Positions 41,726-52,253 of a DNA stretch of 64,000 bases are shown piece after piece. A program made the translations under genes and the position numbers. A model generated the notes under the pieces. That model had not been told where the DNA came from, ran no database searches, and saw nothing but the letters and a program-made list of their open reading frames with translations. Source of the DNA: Marinobacter profundi (GTDB lineage Bacteria; Pseudomonadota; Gammaproteobacteria; Pseudomonadales; Oleiphilaceae); the NCBI RefSeq assembly GCF_002744715.1, contig NZ_KZ319370.1:62001-126000 (forward strand), written 5' to 3'. Each line of letters opens with the position of its first letter. The first letter of the stretch is position 1.

Positions 41726-43612
41726 TCAGGCCGATTGCTTGCGCAGCAGGTCACGCTTTTTCAGGTGCACCAGCAACTGGGAGATCGCCGCCGGGGTCAC
41801 CCCCTGGATGCGGGAGGCCTGGGCCACGGTTTCCGGCCGGACGGTCTGCAGCTTCTGGCGGATCTCATTGGACAGGCCGCCGATTACGTCGTAGTCCAGG
41901 TCTGCCGGCAGCAAGGTATTCTCGTTGCGGCGCAACCGCTCGATCTCGTCGGCCTGGCGGGAGATGTAGCCCTCGTACTTGATCTCGATCTCCACCTGCT
42001 CGGCGACGTCCGGATCTTCCGCCCGGACCTCGCCAATGTCGGCAATGTGGCGGTAACTGATTTCCGGCCGCCGCAGCAGCTCGGCCAGGGACTGGTCCCG
42101 GGTCAGCGCCTGGTTGAGGAAACCGTTGGCCCGCGCACCGGCGGCGGAGTCGGGGTGAATCCGGGTGGTTTCGAGGCGGCTGCGCTCGCCGGCGATGGCC
42201 TCGCGCTTGGTGTTGAAACGCTGCCAGCGGTGGTCATCCACCAGGCCCAGCTTGCGGCCGGTTTCGGTCAGCCGCAGGTCGGCATTGTCTTCCCGCAGGA
42301 TCAGCCGGTATTCCGCGCGGCTGGTAAACATGCGGTAGGGCTCGGAGGTGCCCATGGTAATCAGGTCATCCACCAGAACCCCGAGGTAGGCCTCGTCACG
42401 ACGCGGGTACCAGGGGTCTTTCTCTTGGGCCTGCAGTGCGGCGTTGATGCCTGCCAGCAGGCCCTGGGCACCGGCTTCTTCATAACCGGTGGTGCCGTTG
42501 ATCTGGCCGGCAAAATAGAGACCGCCGATAAACTTGGTCTCCAGGGTGTGACGCAGATCCTGCGGGTTGAGGAAATCGTACTCGATAGCATAGCCCGGCC
42601 GGGTGATGTGGGCCTGCTCGAACCCGGGAATGGAGCGCACCGCTGCCAGCTGGATATCAAACGGCAGGCTGGTTGAGATGCCGTTGGGATACAGCTCGTG
42701 GGTGGTGAGGCCTTCCGGCTCGACAAAAATCTGGTGCGAGTCCTTGTCGGCAAAGCGATTGACCTTGTCCTCGATGGACGGGCAGTAGCGCGGGCCTACC
42801 CCTTCGATGTTGCCGGCGAACATCGGCGAACGGTCAAAACCGCTGCGGATGATGTCGTGGGTCTGCTCGGTGGTTCGGGTGACGTAGCAACAGATCTGCT
42901 GCGGGTGCTGGTCACGGCTGCCGATGAAGGACATCACCGGCGTCGGCTCATCGCCCCACTGTTCCTGCATCACCGAGAAATCCACGGTACGGGCATCAAT
43001 CCGCGGCGGCGTGCCGGTTTTCAGCCGGCCGACGTTGAACGGCAGTTCCCGCAGTCGTCTGGCCAGGGCATTGGCCGGCGCGTCACCGGCACGGCCACCG
43101 GCATGGTGCTGCATGCCAATGTGGATCACGCCCCCCAGGAAGGTCCCGGTGGTAAGCACCACGGTGCGGGCATGGAAGCGGATGCCGGTCTGGGTAACCA
43201 CACCGGTCACCCGGTCGCCTTCCACCAGCAGGTCGTCAGCCGCCTGCTGGAACAGGGTCAGATTGGGCTGGTTCTCCAGCAGGTGGCGGATCGCCGCCTT
43301 GTACAGGATGCGATCGGCCTGGGCGCGGGTGGCCCGCACCGCCGGGCCCTTGCGGCTGTTGAGTACGCGGAACTGGATGCCGGCCTGGTCGGTCGCGCGC
43401 GCCATGGCTCCGCCCAGGGCATCGATTTCCTTCACCAGATGGCTCTTGCCGATGCCACCAATGGCCGGATTACAGGACATCTGGCCAAGGGTTTCAATGT
43501 TATGGGTCAACAGCAGGGTCTGTGACCCCATGCGGGCAGCTGCCAGTGCCGCCTCGGTACCGGCATGGCCACCACCAATGACAATCACATCGAAACGGGT
43601 CGGAAAATCCAC
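41726..43612 (-). CDS. mnmG: tRNA uridine 5-carboxymethylaminomethyl modification enzyme MnmG (GidA)
   Basis: A 628-residue FAD enzyme (E. coli 629). The dinucleotide motif [12 protein letters not shown] is at the N-terminus, [22 protein letters not shown] follows, and RTGTPPRI-type landmarks appear as KTGTPPRID. It acts with MnmE to modify the wobble uridine of several tRNAs. The partner gene mnmE is not adjacent here but 8.7 kb away. A DnaA-box-bearing, AT-rich gap lies directly upstream. Confidence 0.98.
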   Translation of the reverse strand: MDFPTRFDVIVIGGGHAGTEAALAAARMGSQTLLLTHNIETLGQMSCNPAIGGIGKSHLVKEIDALGGAMARATDQAGIQFRVLNSRKGPAVRATRAQADRILYKAAIRHLLENQPNLTLFQQAADDLLVEGDRVTGVVTQTGIRFHARTVVLTTGTFLGGVIHIGMQHHAGGRAGDAPANALARRLRELPFNVGRLKTGTPPRIDARTVDFSVMQEQWGDEPTPVMSFIGSRDQHPQQICCYVTRTTEQTHDIIRSGFDRSPMFAGNIEGVGPRYCPSIEDKVNRFADKDSHQIFVEPEGLTTHELYPNGISTSLPFDIQLAAVRSIPGFEQAHITRPGYAIEYDFLNPQDLRHTLETKFIGGLYFAGQINGTTGYEEAGAQGLLAGINAALQAQEKDPWYPRRDEAYLGVLVDDLITMGTSEPYRMFTSRAEYRLILREDNADLRLTETGRKLGLVDDHRWQRFNTKREAIAGERSRLETTRIHPDSAAGARANGFLNQALTRDQSLAELLRRPEISYRHIADIGEVRAEDPDVAEQVEIEIKYEGYISRQADEIERLRRNENTLLPADLDYDVIGGLSNEIRQKLQTVRPETVAQASRIQGVTPAAISQLLVHLKKRDLLRKQSA

Positions 43613-43970
43613 ACGTCACCTCAGGGGAAAAAGGGAATAAAAATCAGGCCGCGGAGTATAACGCCTCACCCCGGAAAATGCAGTCAGAATGTGCAAATTT
43701 TAACCAGCTTTCCGAAAAAGCGGAAGGCGGTAACGGATCGGTCTCCCGCTACGGTGTCTGAAGTGCCCTGCCGGGGCCGGACCGGATCATGGGTAATTGG
43801 TGAAATTTTATCCTTTTCAGTAGCTTGTAACCCGCTCCTGAGAAAAGTTTTCAAGAAAGTTATCCACATCACGGGAGCCTGCCAAAAGGCCCGAAATATG
43901 ACCATAACTAACTGATAAAAAAGGTTTTAATTAATTTTATTCAACGCTTATGCGCGGGTTGTTCAAACAA
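43613..43970. other. DnaA-box-bearing, AT-rich region next to mnmG
   Basis: A 358-bp gap with no gene. A perfect DnaA box TTATCCACA lies at 43860-43868 and another at 43971-43979, just inside the end of the next gene. Between them is an AT-rich stretch at about 43910-43945 (TAAAAAAGGTTTTAATTAAT). E. coli oriC lies next to mnmG (gidA), so this may be a remnant or secondary origin element, or a DnaA-controlled promoter for mnmG. I see no other likely function. Confidence 0.5.
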
Positions 43971-45260
43971 TTATCCACAGGAAGGGCTGACTGCAACCCT
44001 GGCCAGCCGCCAGGCGCTAGCAACCACTAACAGGTTGGTCAGCGACAGGCTGAGCAGGAATTCCGGAATGGTGAAATCCAGCACCCCGAGCAACACCATC
44101 GCCACCAGCGCACTGACCACCATGAACAGGGCATTGATGACATTAAGTGCGGCAATCAGCCGGGCCCGCTTGCCGAACGGCGTTTCGTGCTGGATGTAGG
44201 CATACAGCGGCACAATGAACAGACCGCCGGCAATGCCAATGCCCATCAGATCGACCAGCACCCTGAGGTAGACGGGATCGGTCAGCATGGTCAGCCAGGT
44301 GGACGGCACCGGCGCCTCCGGTACGCTGAAATACAGATCCACCCCCAGCAGGCTCAGCCCCAGCGCGCCCCAGGGCACCAGCCGCAGGCTGACCCGGTGT
44401 CCGGTGAGCCGCTCGCACAGCATCGAGCCCACCGAGATACCGATAGTGAACAGCGCCAGCAACAAGGTGACCACGGTTTCGTCGCCCCGCAGGTTGGTCC
44501 TGGCGAAGTTGGGGAACTGGGTCAGGTACGCCGCACCGAGGAACCAGAACCAGGAGATGGCCAGCACCGCCAGCAGCACCTGGCGCCGCTCTGCCGCCAG
44601 GACCATGAGATGCCAGGTTTCCCGCACCGGCCGCAGGCTCAGCCTGAGGTCCCCGGCCGCCGCCGCGGTCTGCGGTACCTGGCGTGCCGCGAGGTAACCC
44701 AGCACCGCCATCACCACCACTCCGATGGCGGTCAGGCGCGCCGCGGTCTCGTACCCCATCAGCAGGCCGGCGGCAATGGTACCCAACAGGATGGCGACAA
44801 AGGTGCCCATGCCCACCAGCGCATTGCCGCCGACCAGTTCGTCGTCCGCCAGCACCTGCGGCAGGATGGCGTACTTGACCGGACCGAAGAAGGTGGACTG
44901 GGTACCCATCAGGAACAGCAGCACCAGCAAAACCTCATACCAGCCAAACCACAACGCCACCGCCGCCAGCGCCATGATCACGATCTCCAGGAACTTGACC
45001 GCGCGGATGATGCGGGACTTCTCGTATTTATCGGCGAGCTGACCGGCAATGCCGGAGAACAGAAAGAACGGCAGGATAAACAGGAACGCCGCAAAATTGA
45101 CCACCACATCCACCGACAGCCCCATCAGGCCGCCGGCGCTGTAGGTGATCAGCAACAGCAGGGCATTCTTGTACAGGTTATCGTTGAACGCACCGGAAAA
45201 CTGGGTGAGGTAGAACGGCAGAAAACGCCGCTGCCCCAACAAACGGAACTGACTGTGCAT
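43971..45260 (-). CDS. MFS transporter, LplT-like
   Basis: A 429-residue protein with about 12 membrane helices. It begins MHSQFRLLGQRRFLPFYLTQ with FSGAFNDNLYKNALLLLITY, the landmark of the LplT/Aas N-domain group of the major facilitator family. TQSTFFGPVKYAILPQ is the second family signature. LplT flips lysophospholipids across the inner membrane for reacylation by Aas. No acyltransferase is fused or adjacent here, so substrate is uncertain. A DnaA box overlaps its stop codon. Confidence 0.82.
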   Translation of the reverse strand: MHSQFRLLGQRRFLPFYLTQFSGAFNDNLYKNALLLLITYSAGGLMGLSVDVVVNFAAFLFILPFFLFSGIAGQLADKYEKSRIIRAVKFLEIVIMALAAVALWFGWYEVLLVLLFLMGTQSTFFGPVKYAILPQVLADDELVGGNALVGMGTFVAILLGTIAAGLLMGYETAARLTAIGVVVMAVLGYLAARQVPQTAAAAGDLRLSLRPVRETWHLMVLAAERRQVLLAVLAISWFWFLGAAYLTQFPNFARTNLRGDETVVTLLLALFTIGISVGSMLCERLTGHRVSLRLVPWGALGLSLLGVDLYFSVPEAPVPSTWLTMLTDPVYLRVLVDLMGIGIAGGLFIVPLYAYIQHETPFGKRARLIAALNVINALFMVVSALVAMVLLGVLDFTIPEFLLSLSLTNLLVVASAWRLARVAVSPSCG

Positions 45261-45285
45261 GGTAGATCCTGTTCTGCTGCAAAAT

Positions 45286-45305
45286 GGCCGGCACTCCTGC
45301 CGGCC
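45286..45305 (-). terminator. Hairpin downstream of the RND permease gene
   Basis: GGCCGGCA and TGCCGGCC form a perfect 8-bp stem around a four-base loop, followed on the minus strand by ATTTTG. It lies 6 bp after the permease stop and is a probable weak intrinsic terminator. Confidence 0.55.
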
Positions 45306-45311
45306 TCGCCA

Positions 45312-48300
45312 TCAGAAGTCGTCGGCCCGCTGCTGCGGCGCACTGGCATAACCAGGACCACCGCCCTCCAGGCTGGCCTGCTTTTCCAGCTCCAGCGCCA
45401 CTGCGTTACTGGACTTGGCGAACCGGGCGAGCAGATTATACAGCACCGGAATGATGAACAGGGTCAGGGTGGTGGCAAAGATCAGGCCACCGAGAATAAC
45501 CACACCGATGGCGGCACGGCTCTCGGCGCCGGCGCCGCTGGCCATTACCAGCGGAATGGCCCCGAACACCGTCGAGATGGTGGTCATCAGCACCGGGCGG
45601 AAGCGCAGGATGGCACCCTGCAGGATCGCGTCCCGCACTTCGTAACCCTTGTCCCGCAGCTGGTTGGCAAACTCCACAATCAGGATGCCGTTCTTCGCCA
45701 TCAATCCGAGTAGCATGATAATGCCGATCTGGCTGTAGATGTTCAGACTGATACCGGACACCAGCAGGGCAATCAGCGCACCGGTCACCGCCAGCGGCAC
45801 CGACAGCATGATAATCAGCGGATGGATCCAGCTTTCAAACTGCGCCGCCAGCACCAGGAATACGATGATGAATGCCAGCCCGAAGGTGACGTACACCGCT
45901 GACGACGATTCCTCGAATTCACGGCTCAGGCCCTTGTAGCTGACCCGGGCCTCCGGGGGCAGATTATCCACCGCCAGATTGTTGAGGTAAGTGAGCGCCG
46001 AGCCGAGGTCGTAGCCCTCTGCCAGAGAACCGCTGATGACCACTGCAGGCAACCGGTCGACCCGGCGGAGATCCGGGTTGGCACCGATTTCGGTGACCGA
46101 TACCAGCGCCTGCATCGGGATCAGCTCACCGCCAGCCCGCGGCCGCAGGAACACCTGGCCGAGATCTTCCGGGGTGGCCCGATCCAGATCGGCCGCCTGC
46201 ACAATCACGTCGTACTCGCGGCCGCGGTCGATATAAGTGGTCACCTGGCGGGACGCCAGCATGGTCTGCAGGGTCAGCCCGACATCTTCGACCGTGATAT
46301 CGAGATCCGCCGCCCGCTCGCGGTCAATATTGACCCGCAGTTCCGGACGGGTCAGTTCGAAATCCGTCTCCAGGTTCAGCAGTTGCGGGTTTTCCTTGGC
46401 GCGGGCCAGGATTTCCTCACTCCAGGCCTGCACGGTTTCATAATCCGGACCGCCAATAACAAACTCCAGCGGCTGGCTGAAGCCGCGCTGGCCCAGCCCC
46501 GGCGGATTGACCGCCACGGTACGGACGCCGGGAATGGCCGCCAGGCGGGAACGCAGCTCGCTGGTGATCGCCTGTTGCTTGATGTCCCTCTCATCCCAGG
46601 GTGCCAACCCCATGATCAGGAAGGCATTGTCAGCCTCCTCGCGGAAGCCGACGATGGACAGCAGGCGATTGGCACTGCCATCTTCCAGGTACGGCAGTAA
46701 CTGCTGCTCCACCTTGCGGACGTGATGATCGGTGTACTCCACCGTGGAGCCCCGGGGGGCCTTGGACGGCATGATGATCACGCCGCGGTCCTCGGTAGGC
46801 GCCAGCTCCTGGGGCAGTTGCGGGAAAATCATCGCCACCAGGATCAACCCCACCAGGCCGAGGCCGATCAGCAGCCCGGGCTGGCGCAAAGAGAACCGCA
46901 GCAGCCGCTCGTAGCCGTGGGTCAGGCCGTTCAGCACCTGTTCACTGGCGGCCCACAAGCGATGGCCTTCGACCGTCTCCGGACTGTGGCGGAGCCACTT
47001 GGAACACAGCATTGGTGCCAGGGTCAGTGCCACCAGGCTGGACACCACCACCGCGGTGGCCAGGGTAAACCCGAACTCGGCAAACAGCCGGCCAATGTTG
47101 CCGCCCATAAAGGAAATCGGCACAAACACCGCCACCAGGGTCAGGGTGGTGGCGATCACCGCAAATGCCACCTGCTTGGCACCCCGGTAACTGGCCAGCA
47201 ACGGCGGTTCGCCGTCGTCAATCCGGCGCTGGATGTTTTCCAGCATGACAATGGCGTCGTCCACCACCAGACCGATGGCGAGGATGATCGCCAGCAGGGT
47301 CAGCACGTTGATCGAGAAGCCCAGCGCGCCGAGCCCGATAAACGCGCCAATCACCGCCACCGGAATGGTCACCGCCGGAATCAGGGTGGCCCGCCAGGAC
47401 CGCAGGAACACGAAGATCACCAGAATGACCAGCGATACCGCAATGGCCAGGGTGGTCATCACCTCGCTGATCGAGGCGCGGATAAAGATGGATTCGTCGT
47501 AGCTTTCGGTGATGCTGATTTCCGGCGGCAGGGTCTCGCGAATCTTGTCCAGCTCCGCCCGCACCAGGTTCGATACCTCCACCGTGTTGGACTTGGACTG
47601 GCGGATGATGCCCATGCCGATGGCAGTCTGGCCGTTGGCCCGCAACCGGCTGGTGTCGGATTCCACGCCCATCTGGACGTTGGCGACCTCCCCCAGGCGC
47701 AGCAGATTGTTGCCATCGCGGCGAATCACCAGGTTACGGAATTCTTCCACCGTGGACAGCCGGCCCTCGGCCCGCACCGTGAAGTCCCGGGTGGCGGATT
47801 CCACCGAACCGGCCGGCAATTCGACGTTGTTGGCCCGCAACGCCCGTTCCACCTCGGCAACGGTGATGTCGCGGGCGGCCAGCCGTTCGCGGTCGAGCCA
47901 GACCCGGATCGCGTAACGGCGCTCGCCGCCAATGCGGACATCCGCCACGCCATCGAGTACCGCGAGCCGGTCGGCCAGCACCCGATCGGCAAAGTCACTG
48001 AGCTCGGCGCTGTCCCAGACCTCGCTGCGCAGGGTAATCCACATCATGGGACGGGCGTCGGAGTCGGCCTTCTGGACCACCGGAGGATCCGCCTCGTCCG
48101 GCAACTGGTTCGCCACCCGGGACACCGCATCGCGGATGTCGTTGGCGGCAATGTCGACGTTACGGGAGGTCTGGAACTCGATGGTGGTGCGGGATTCCCC
48201 CTGTTCGGTACTGGATTCGATGGAACGGATACCCTCCACCCCGCTGACTGCCCCTTCAATAACCTGGGTGATCTGGGTGTCCACCACCTCCGCCGCTGCG

Positions 48301-48458
48301 CCGGTGTAATCCGTGGAAATTGACACCACCGGCGGGTCGATGTCCGGATACTCCCGCACCGGCAGGCCGAGCAACGCCGCAATCCCGAATACCAGGATCA
48401 GCAGGCTGAGCACGGTGGCGAACACCGGCCGCTTGATGGAGACGTCGGACAGAATCAT
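45312..48458 (-). CDS. RND efflux pump inner-membrane permease (HAE1 type)
   Basis: A 1048-residue RND permease with 12 expected membrane helices. It starts MILSDVSIKRPVFATVLSLL, has the GLVVDDAIVMLEN motif with the paired aspartates of the proton relay in helix 4, and the helix-10 lysine in GLMAKNGILIVEFANQ. It would extrude hydrophobic or amphiphilic compounds with a periplasmic adaptor and an outer membrane channel. The adaptor is the upstream gene, three bp away. No outer-membrane component is encoded here, so a shared TolC-type protein is implied. Substrate unknown. Confidence 0.95.
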   Translation of the reverse strand: MILSDVSIKRPVFATVLSLLILVFGIAALLGLPVREYPDIDPPVVSISTDYTGAAAEVVDTQITQVIEGAVSGVEGIRSIESSTEQGESRTTIEFQTSRNVDIAANDIRDAVSRVANQLPDEADPPVVQKADSDARPMMWITLRSEVWDSAELSDFADRVLADRLAVLDGVADVRIGGERRYAIRVWLDRERLAARDITVAEVERALRANNVELPAGSVESATRDFTVRAEGRLSTVEEFRNLVIRRDGNNLLRLGEVANVQMGVESDTSRLRANGQTAIGMGIIRQSKSNTVEVSNLVRAELDKIRETLPPEISITESYDESIFIRASISEVMTTLAIAVSLVILVIFVFLRSWRATLIPAVTIPVAVIGAFIGLGALGFSINVLTLLAIILAIGLVVDDAIVMLENIQRRIDDGEPPLLASYRGAKQVAFAVIATTLTLVAVFVPISFMGGNIGRLFAEFGFTLATAVVVSSLVALTLAPMLCSKWLRHSPETVEGHRLWAASEQVLNGLTHGYERLLRFSLRQPGLLIGLGLVGLILVAMIFPQLPQELAPTEDRGVIIMPSKAPRGSTVEYTDHHVRKVEQQLLPYLEDGSANRLLSIVGFREEADNAFLIMGLAPWDERDIKQQAITSELRSRLAAIPGVRTVAVNPPGLGQRGFSQPLEFVIGGPDYETVQAWSEEILARAKENPQLLNLETDFELTRPELRVNIDRERAADLDITVEDVGLTLQTMLASRQVTTYIDRGREYDVIVQAADLDRATPEDLGQVFLRPRAGGELIPMQALVSVTEIGANPDLRRVDRLPAVVISGSLAEGYDLGSALTYLNNLAVDNLPPEARVSYKGLSREFEESSSAVYVTFGLAFIIVFLVLAAQFESWIHPLIIMLSVPLAVTGALIALLVSGISLNIYSQIGIIMLLGLMAKNGILIVEFANQLRDKGYEVRDAILQGAILRFRPVLMTTISTVFGAIPLVMASGAGAESRAAIGVVILGGLIFATTLTLFIIPVLYNLLARFAKSSNAVALELEKQASLEGGGPGYASAPQQRADDF

Positions 48459-48461
48459 CGG

Positions 48462-49556
48462 TTACGACTCCCGGGTTACGGCAAAACGGTTATCCGGGAT
48501 GGCGCTGTCATCCTCCACCACATCGATGCGATCACCGCTGCTCAGCCGGTCCTGACCGGTGACAATCACCTGGTCGTCCACGGTGAGGCCCGTCACCACC
48601 TCCACCCGACCCGGTGAACGGCTGCCGAGGGTCACGGCAACCCGCCGCGCCTTGCCGTCATCGGCCACAAACACATAGGTATCGGCACCGCGGATCAGTA
48701 CCGCCTGCTCGGGAATGACCAGGGCATCCCGCTCCCCCAGTACCAGGGTGACCGACATGAACTGGTTGGGCCGCAACCGGCCCTCGGCGTTGTCCACCAG
48801 GGCCCGAACCGGCAGGGTGCGGCTGAGCTCGTTAATGCGGGATCCCAGTTCCACCAGACGGCCGTCAAAGCTCTGGGAGGGGAAGGCCGGGCTCATCCCC
48901 TGGACCGGCTGACCCTGGCGGATCTGGCCGAGGAAACGCTCGGGGATGGCGAAATTCAGCTCCATGGGATTGGTGGCATCGAGCGTGGTGATCGCGGAAC
49001 CGGCCGCCAGGTAGGCGCCAATGCTGATTTCACTGAGCCCCACCACCCCGGCGAAGGGTGCTTCGATGCGGTGATTGTCCAGCCGGGTGCGGGCTGACGT
49101 GAGCTGGGCACGGGCGACATCGAGCGCGGTGCGCAGCTCATCCACCTGCGACTGGGAAATACTGTTGTTGGCGCGCAGGCTGCGGGCACGTTCAAACTGG
49201 CGACGGGCATCGGCCAGCTGCGCTTCGGCAACCTGCAGGTCAGCGCTGGCCTGGCGGTCATCAAGGCGGACCAGCAACTGGCCCTGCGCCACCCGGGCAC
49301 CGGGCGCAATGTTCAGCTCCACCACACGGCCACTGACCTCGGTGGTCAGTTCCACAGCTTCCCGGGAGCGCAGGTTACCGACGGCAGACAGGGTATCCCG
49401 TACCACTTCCAGCACCGGCGCGGTCGCATTGACGATGCTTGGTGGCCGGGCCTGGCCCGCAACATCCTCGCCGCCACGGCTGAGATAGGTGTAGGTACCG
49501 GCCGCGGCCAGGCCGAGGACTACCAGTGCGAAGGCGATCAGCCACTGCTTTGCCAT
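48462..49556 (-). CDS. RND efflux periplasmic adaptor subunit
   Basis: A 364-residue membrane-fusion protein. An N-terminal membrane anchor (WLIAFALVVLGLAAAGTYTYL) is followed by the lipoyl halves (TTEVSGRVVELNIAPGARVAQGQ and RIEAPFAGVVGLSEISIGAY), an alpha-hairpin between them and the C-terminal beta-barrel. No lipobox cysteine is apparent, so it is held by the uncleaved helix. It links the permease at 45312-48458 to an outer membrane channel. The DUF3833 gene lies 37 bp upstream and may be part of the same unit. Confidence 0.94.
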   Translation of the reverse strand: MAKQWLIAFALVVLGLAAAGTYTYLSRGGEDVAGQARPPSIVNATAPVLEVVRDTLSAVGNLRSREAVELTTEVSGRVVELNIAPGARVAQGQLLVRLDDRQASADLQVAEAQLADARRQFERARSLRANNSISQSQVDELRTALDVARAQLTSARTRLDNHRIEAPFAGVVGLSEISIGAYLAAGSAITTLDATNPMELNFAIPERFLGQIRQGQPVQGMSPAFPSQSFDGRLVELGSRINELSRTLPVRALVDNAEGRLRPNQFMSVTLVLGERDALVIPEQAVLIRGADTYVFVADDGKARRVAVTLGSRSPGRVEVVTGLTVDDQVIVTGQDRLSSGDRIDVVEDDSAIPDNRFAVTRES

Positions 49557-49593
49557 GATGTCTTCCGGTCAGTTGGTTCTTGTAATGTTGTCG

Positions 49594-50160
49594 TCACGGT
49601 GACCGCCGCTGAATCACCAGCAGCACTTCCCCCACCTCGATGCCCCACTTGGTCATGGTGGTCTGGTTAATCAGGGTGTCCGGGGTCACCAGATACATCC
49701 AGTCATCCATCCGTACGTCAAGGGTGCCGTCCCTGTAAGGTACCCGCAGTACGTAATTCATCTGAATCGCATTACCCTGCCAGCGCATGGTGCCGGGTTC
49801 GGTAACGTCACCGGCTTCGGCACGGTAACCTGCATCGACCGGTGTCAGTGTCCAGGTTCGGGTCTGCACCTCACCATCATCGAAGCGGAACACCTCGTCC
49901 AGCGTCCCTACTCCGTTGCTGTCCCAGTGCGCGCTGATATCCGCATCGAAGGTCCGGATCACCGTGCCGGTGTAGTCCTTGACCACCCCGCGGGCAGAAA
50001 GTTCGCCGTTAAAAAACTGCGCAGGTAGCAGTTCCGGCACCCGGTTGCGATACTCGTCCAGGCCGGGGCCGGCACAACCAGCCAGCCAGGTCAGGGTCAA
50101 CAATAACCAGACTGTGCAGATCGGGCCAGTCCTGAAGGTGAGGCGGCGTCGGTTTTGCAT
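49594..50160 (-). CDS. DUF3833 family lipoprotein
   Basis: A 188-residue protein with a lipoprotein signal: hydrophobic VWLLLTLTW followed by lipobox LAGC, with Cys29 as the lipidation site. The mature part (NGELSARGVVKDYTGTVIRTF, TWTLTPVDAGYRAEAGDVTEPG, DDWMYLVTPDTLINQTTMTKWG) matches DUF3833, a family of unknown function with a probable beta-barrel lipocalin-like fold. Its location just upstream of an RND pair suggests an envelope role, but this is only context. Confidence 0.83.
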   Translation of the reverse strand: MQNRRRLTFRTGPICTVWLLLTLTWLAGCAGPGLDEYRNRVPELLPAQFFNGELSARGVVKDYTGTVIRTFDADISAHWDSNGVGTLDEVFRFDDGEVQTRTWTLTPVDAGYRAEAGDVTEPGTMRWQGNAIQMNYVLRVPYRDGTLDVRMDDWMYLVTPDTLINQTTMTKWGIEVGEVLLVIQRRSP

Positions 50161-50418
50161 AACTTTTACACTCTCGCTGGGTCAGCCGTTGCGTTGGATA
50201 ACAGAGTTTTACGTCGCTGACCCGCCCCTCGATCAGTCTGTCCCCTGCCTTCCCGGTCCGGCTCCCGGGCCTTCCGTCATTTCAGCCAATTGTCTTTTTT
50301 GACAGACCGTCGGGTGGTTTCCGTCAATGGCAGCTCCCCGGGATTGCCGTACAACTGATCGCAATGGACGGCCTGAGGCCGTTCCCGACGATCAACTGCG
50401 AGTTCCAGAGGTAGCGCT
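50161..50418. promoter_or_regulatory. Divergent gap between the DUF3833 and acyl-CoA dehydrogenase genes
   Basis: This 258-bp region separates divergent genes and must hold promoters for both. I see no strong -35/-10 pair and no clear operator, and no coding potential on either strand. Confidence 0.3.
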
Positions 50419-52239
50419 ATGCCAACGTACAAGGCACCCCTGCGGGATATGAAGTTCCTGCTCAACGAAGTATTCAACTACCCGCGCCACTACCAGTCCC
50501 TGAGCAACGGTGAGAACGCAACCCCGGACATCGTGGATGCCATTCTCGGCGAGTGTGCCCGGTTCTGCGAAGAAGTCCTCAGCCCGCTGTACCAGAGCGG
50601 TGACGAGGAAGGCTGCAAACTGGAGAACGGCGAGGTCACTACGCCCAAGGGTTACAAGGAAGCCTACCAGCAGTATGTGACAGGTGGCTGGCAGGGACTG
50701 TCTGCTCCCGAGGAAGTCGGCGGACAGGGACTGCCTGCCTCCATCGGACTGTTCAAACAGGAAATGATGGGTACCGCCAACTGGTCATTCTCCATGTACC
50801 CGGGACTGTCACTCGGTGCCATGAACACCATCCAGCTGCACGGCAGCGAGGAGCAGATTGCCACCTACCTGGTGCCACTGACCGAAGGCCGCTGGGGTGG
50901 CACCATGTGCCTGACCGAACCCCAGTGTGGTACTGACCTCGGCCAGGTCAGGACGAAGGCCGAGCCGCAGGCGGATGGCAGCTACAAAGTGACCGGCACC
51001 AAGATCTTTATTTCATCCGGCGATCACGATCTCACCGAGAACATCGTCCACATCGTGCTGGCCCGGCTGCCGGACGCGCCCAAGGGCACCCGCGGCATCA
51101 GCCTGTTCATCGTGCCGAAGTTCCTGCCCGACGGTAACGGCGGAGTCGGCGAACGCAACGGTGTCAGTTGCGGCAGCCTGGAAAAGAAAATGGGGATCAA
51201 GGCTTCCGCGACCTGTGTCATGAACTTCGATGGTGCCACCGGGTTCCTGATCGGCCCGGAGAATGAGGGTCTGAACTGCATGTTCACCTTCATGAACACC
51301 GCCCGCATCGGTACCGCGATCCAGGGCGTGGGCCCGGCCGAGCTGTCCTATCAATGGGCCCTGGAATACGCCCGGGAGCGCCGTTCCATGCGCGCACTGT
51401 CCGGCAAGAAGGATCCGCAACATGCGGCCGATGCACTGATCCACCACGCCGATGTGCGGCGGATGCTGCTGACCCAGAAAGCGGTGGCCGAAGGTGGCCG
51501 GGCGATGCTGTATTACGCGGCGCGACTGGCCGACCACATGGTAGCCGGTCATCTGGAAGGCGACGACAAGAAAGCGGCGGCCTACGACGACAAGCTGGGC
51601 TTCCTGACCCCGATCCTCAAGGGCTTCCTCACTGAGCTGGGTTACGAATCGGCCAATCTCGGCATGCAGGTGTTCGGTGGTCACGGCTACATCCGCGAGC
51701 ATGGCATGGAACAGATTGTCCGTGACACCCGGATTGCCACCCTGTACGAGGGTACCACTGGTATCCAGGCCCTCGACCTGCTGGGCCGCAAGGTACTGCT
51801 GATGACCCAGGGCGGCGCAGTACGGGAGTTCACCCTGAAGATCGCCAACTTTGCCCGCAAGCAGCTGACCGACAAGCGGATGCGGCCGTTTGCCCTGGAA
51901 CTGCTGAAACTGACTGCCCAATGGAACCTGCTGACCGTACGGATCATGCTCGCCGCCCGCAAGGATCGCGACCTTGTCAGTGCCGCCGCCAACGATTTCC
52001 TGATGTTCAGTGGCTACGTGACCATGGCGTACATGTGGGCCCGGATGGCGGCAGTGGCGGTCGATAAACTCGACAACGGCGGTAACGACGCGGCGGAGTT
52101 CTATAACGCCAAGCTGGCAACCGCCGAGTTCTATTACGACCGCCTGCTACCCCGTGCCCAGGCCCATGCCACCAGTATGCTGAGTCCGACCCGGAACCTG
52201 ATGCAGCTGGAAGCAGACCACATGGCCTTCACCGCTTAA
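50419..52239 (+). CDS. Acyl-CoA dehydrogenase with C-terminal extension (DmdC/FadE-like)
   Basis: A 606-residue flavoprotein. GAGG lies seven bases before the ATG at 50419. After an N-terminal segment (YKAPLRDMKFLLNEVFNY) comes the standard fold with MCLTEPQCGTDLGQVRTKA and the catalytic Glu444 in LYEGTTGIQALDLLGRK. A C-terminal extra domain of about 150 residues follows. This architecture is shared with 3-methylmercaptopropionyl-CoA dehydrogenase (DmdC) and several long-chain acyl-CoA dehydrogenases; I cannot choose between them from sequence. It is the only plus-strand gene between 24.2 and 57 kb, thus against the direction of replication. Confidence 0.88.
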   Translation: MPTYKAPLRDMKFLLNEVFNYPRHYQSLSNGENATPDIVDAILGECARFCEEVLSPLYQSGDEEGCKLENGEVTTPKGYKEAYQQYVTGGWQGLSAPEEVGGQGLPASIGLFKQEMMGTANWSFSMYPGLSLGAMNTIQLHGSEEQIATYLVPLTEGRWGGTMCLTEPQCGTDLGQVRTKAEPQADGSYKVTGTKIFISSGDHDLTENIVHIVLARLPDAPKGTRGISLFIVPKFLPDGNGGVGERNGVSCGSLEKKMGIKASATCVMNFDGATGFLIGPENEGLNCMFTFMNTARIGTAIQGVGPAELSYQWALEYARERRSMRALSGKKDPQHAADALIHHADVRRMLLTQKAVAEGGRAMLYYAARLADHMVAGHLEGDDKKAAAYDDKLGFLTPILKGFLTELGYESANLGMQVFGGHGYIREHGMEQIVRDTRIATLYEGTTGIQALDLLGRKVLLMTQGGAVREFTLKIANFARKQLTDKRMRPFALELLKLTAQWNLLTVRIMLAARKDRDLVSAAANDFLMFSGYVTMAYMWARMAAVAVDKLDNGGNDAAEFYNAKLATAEFYYDRLLPRAQAHATSMLSPTRNLMQLEADHMAFTA

Positions 52240-52253
52240 CCGCGGTGCGTTTC

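Noticed and set aside
43684..43905. A 73-codon frame in the gap beside mnmG
   Set aside because: No recognisable domain or good ribosome site, and the region carries DnaA boxes and AT-rich DNA that explain it better.
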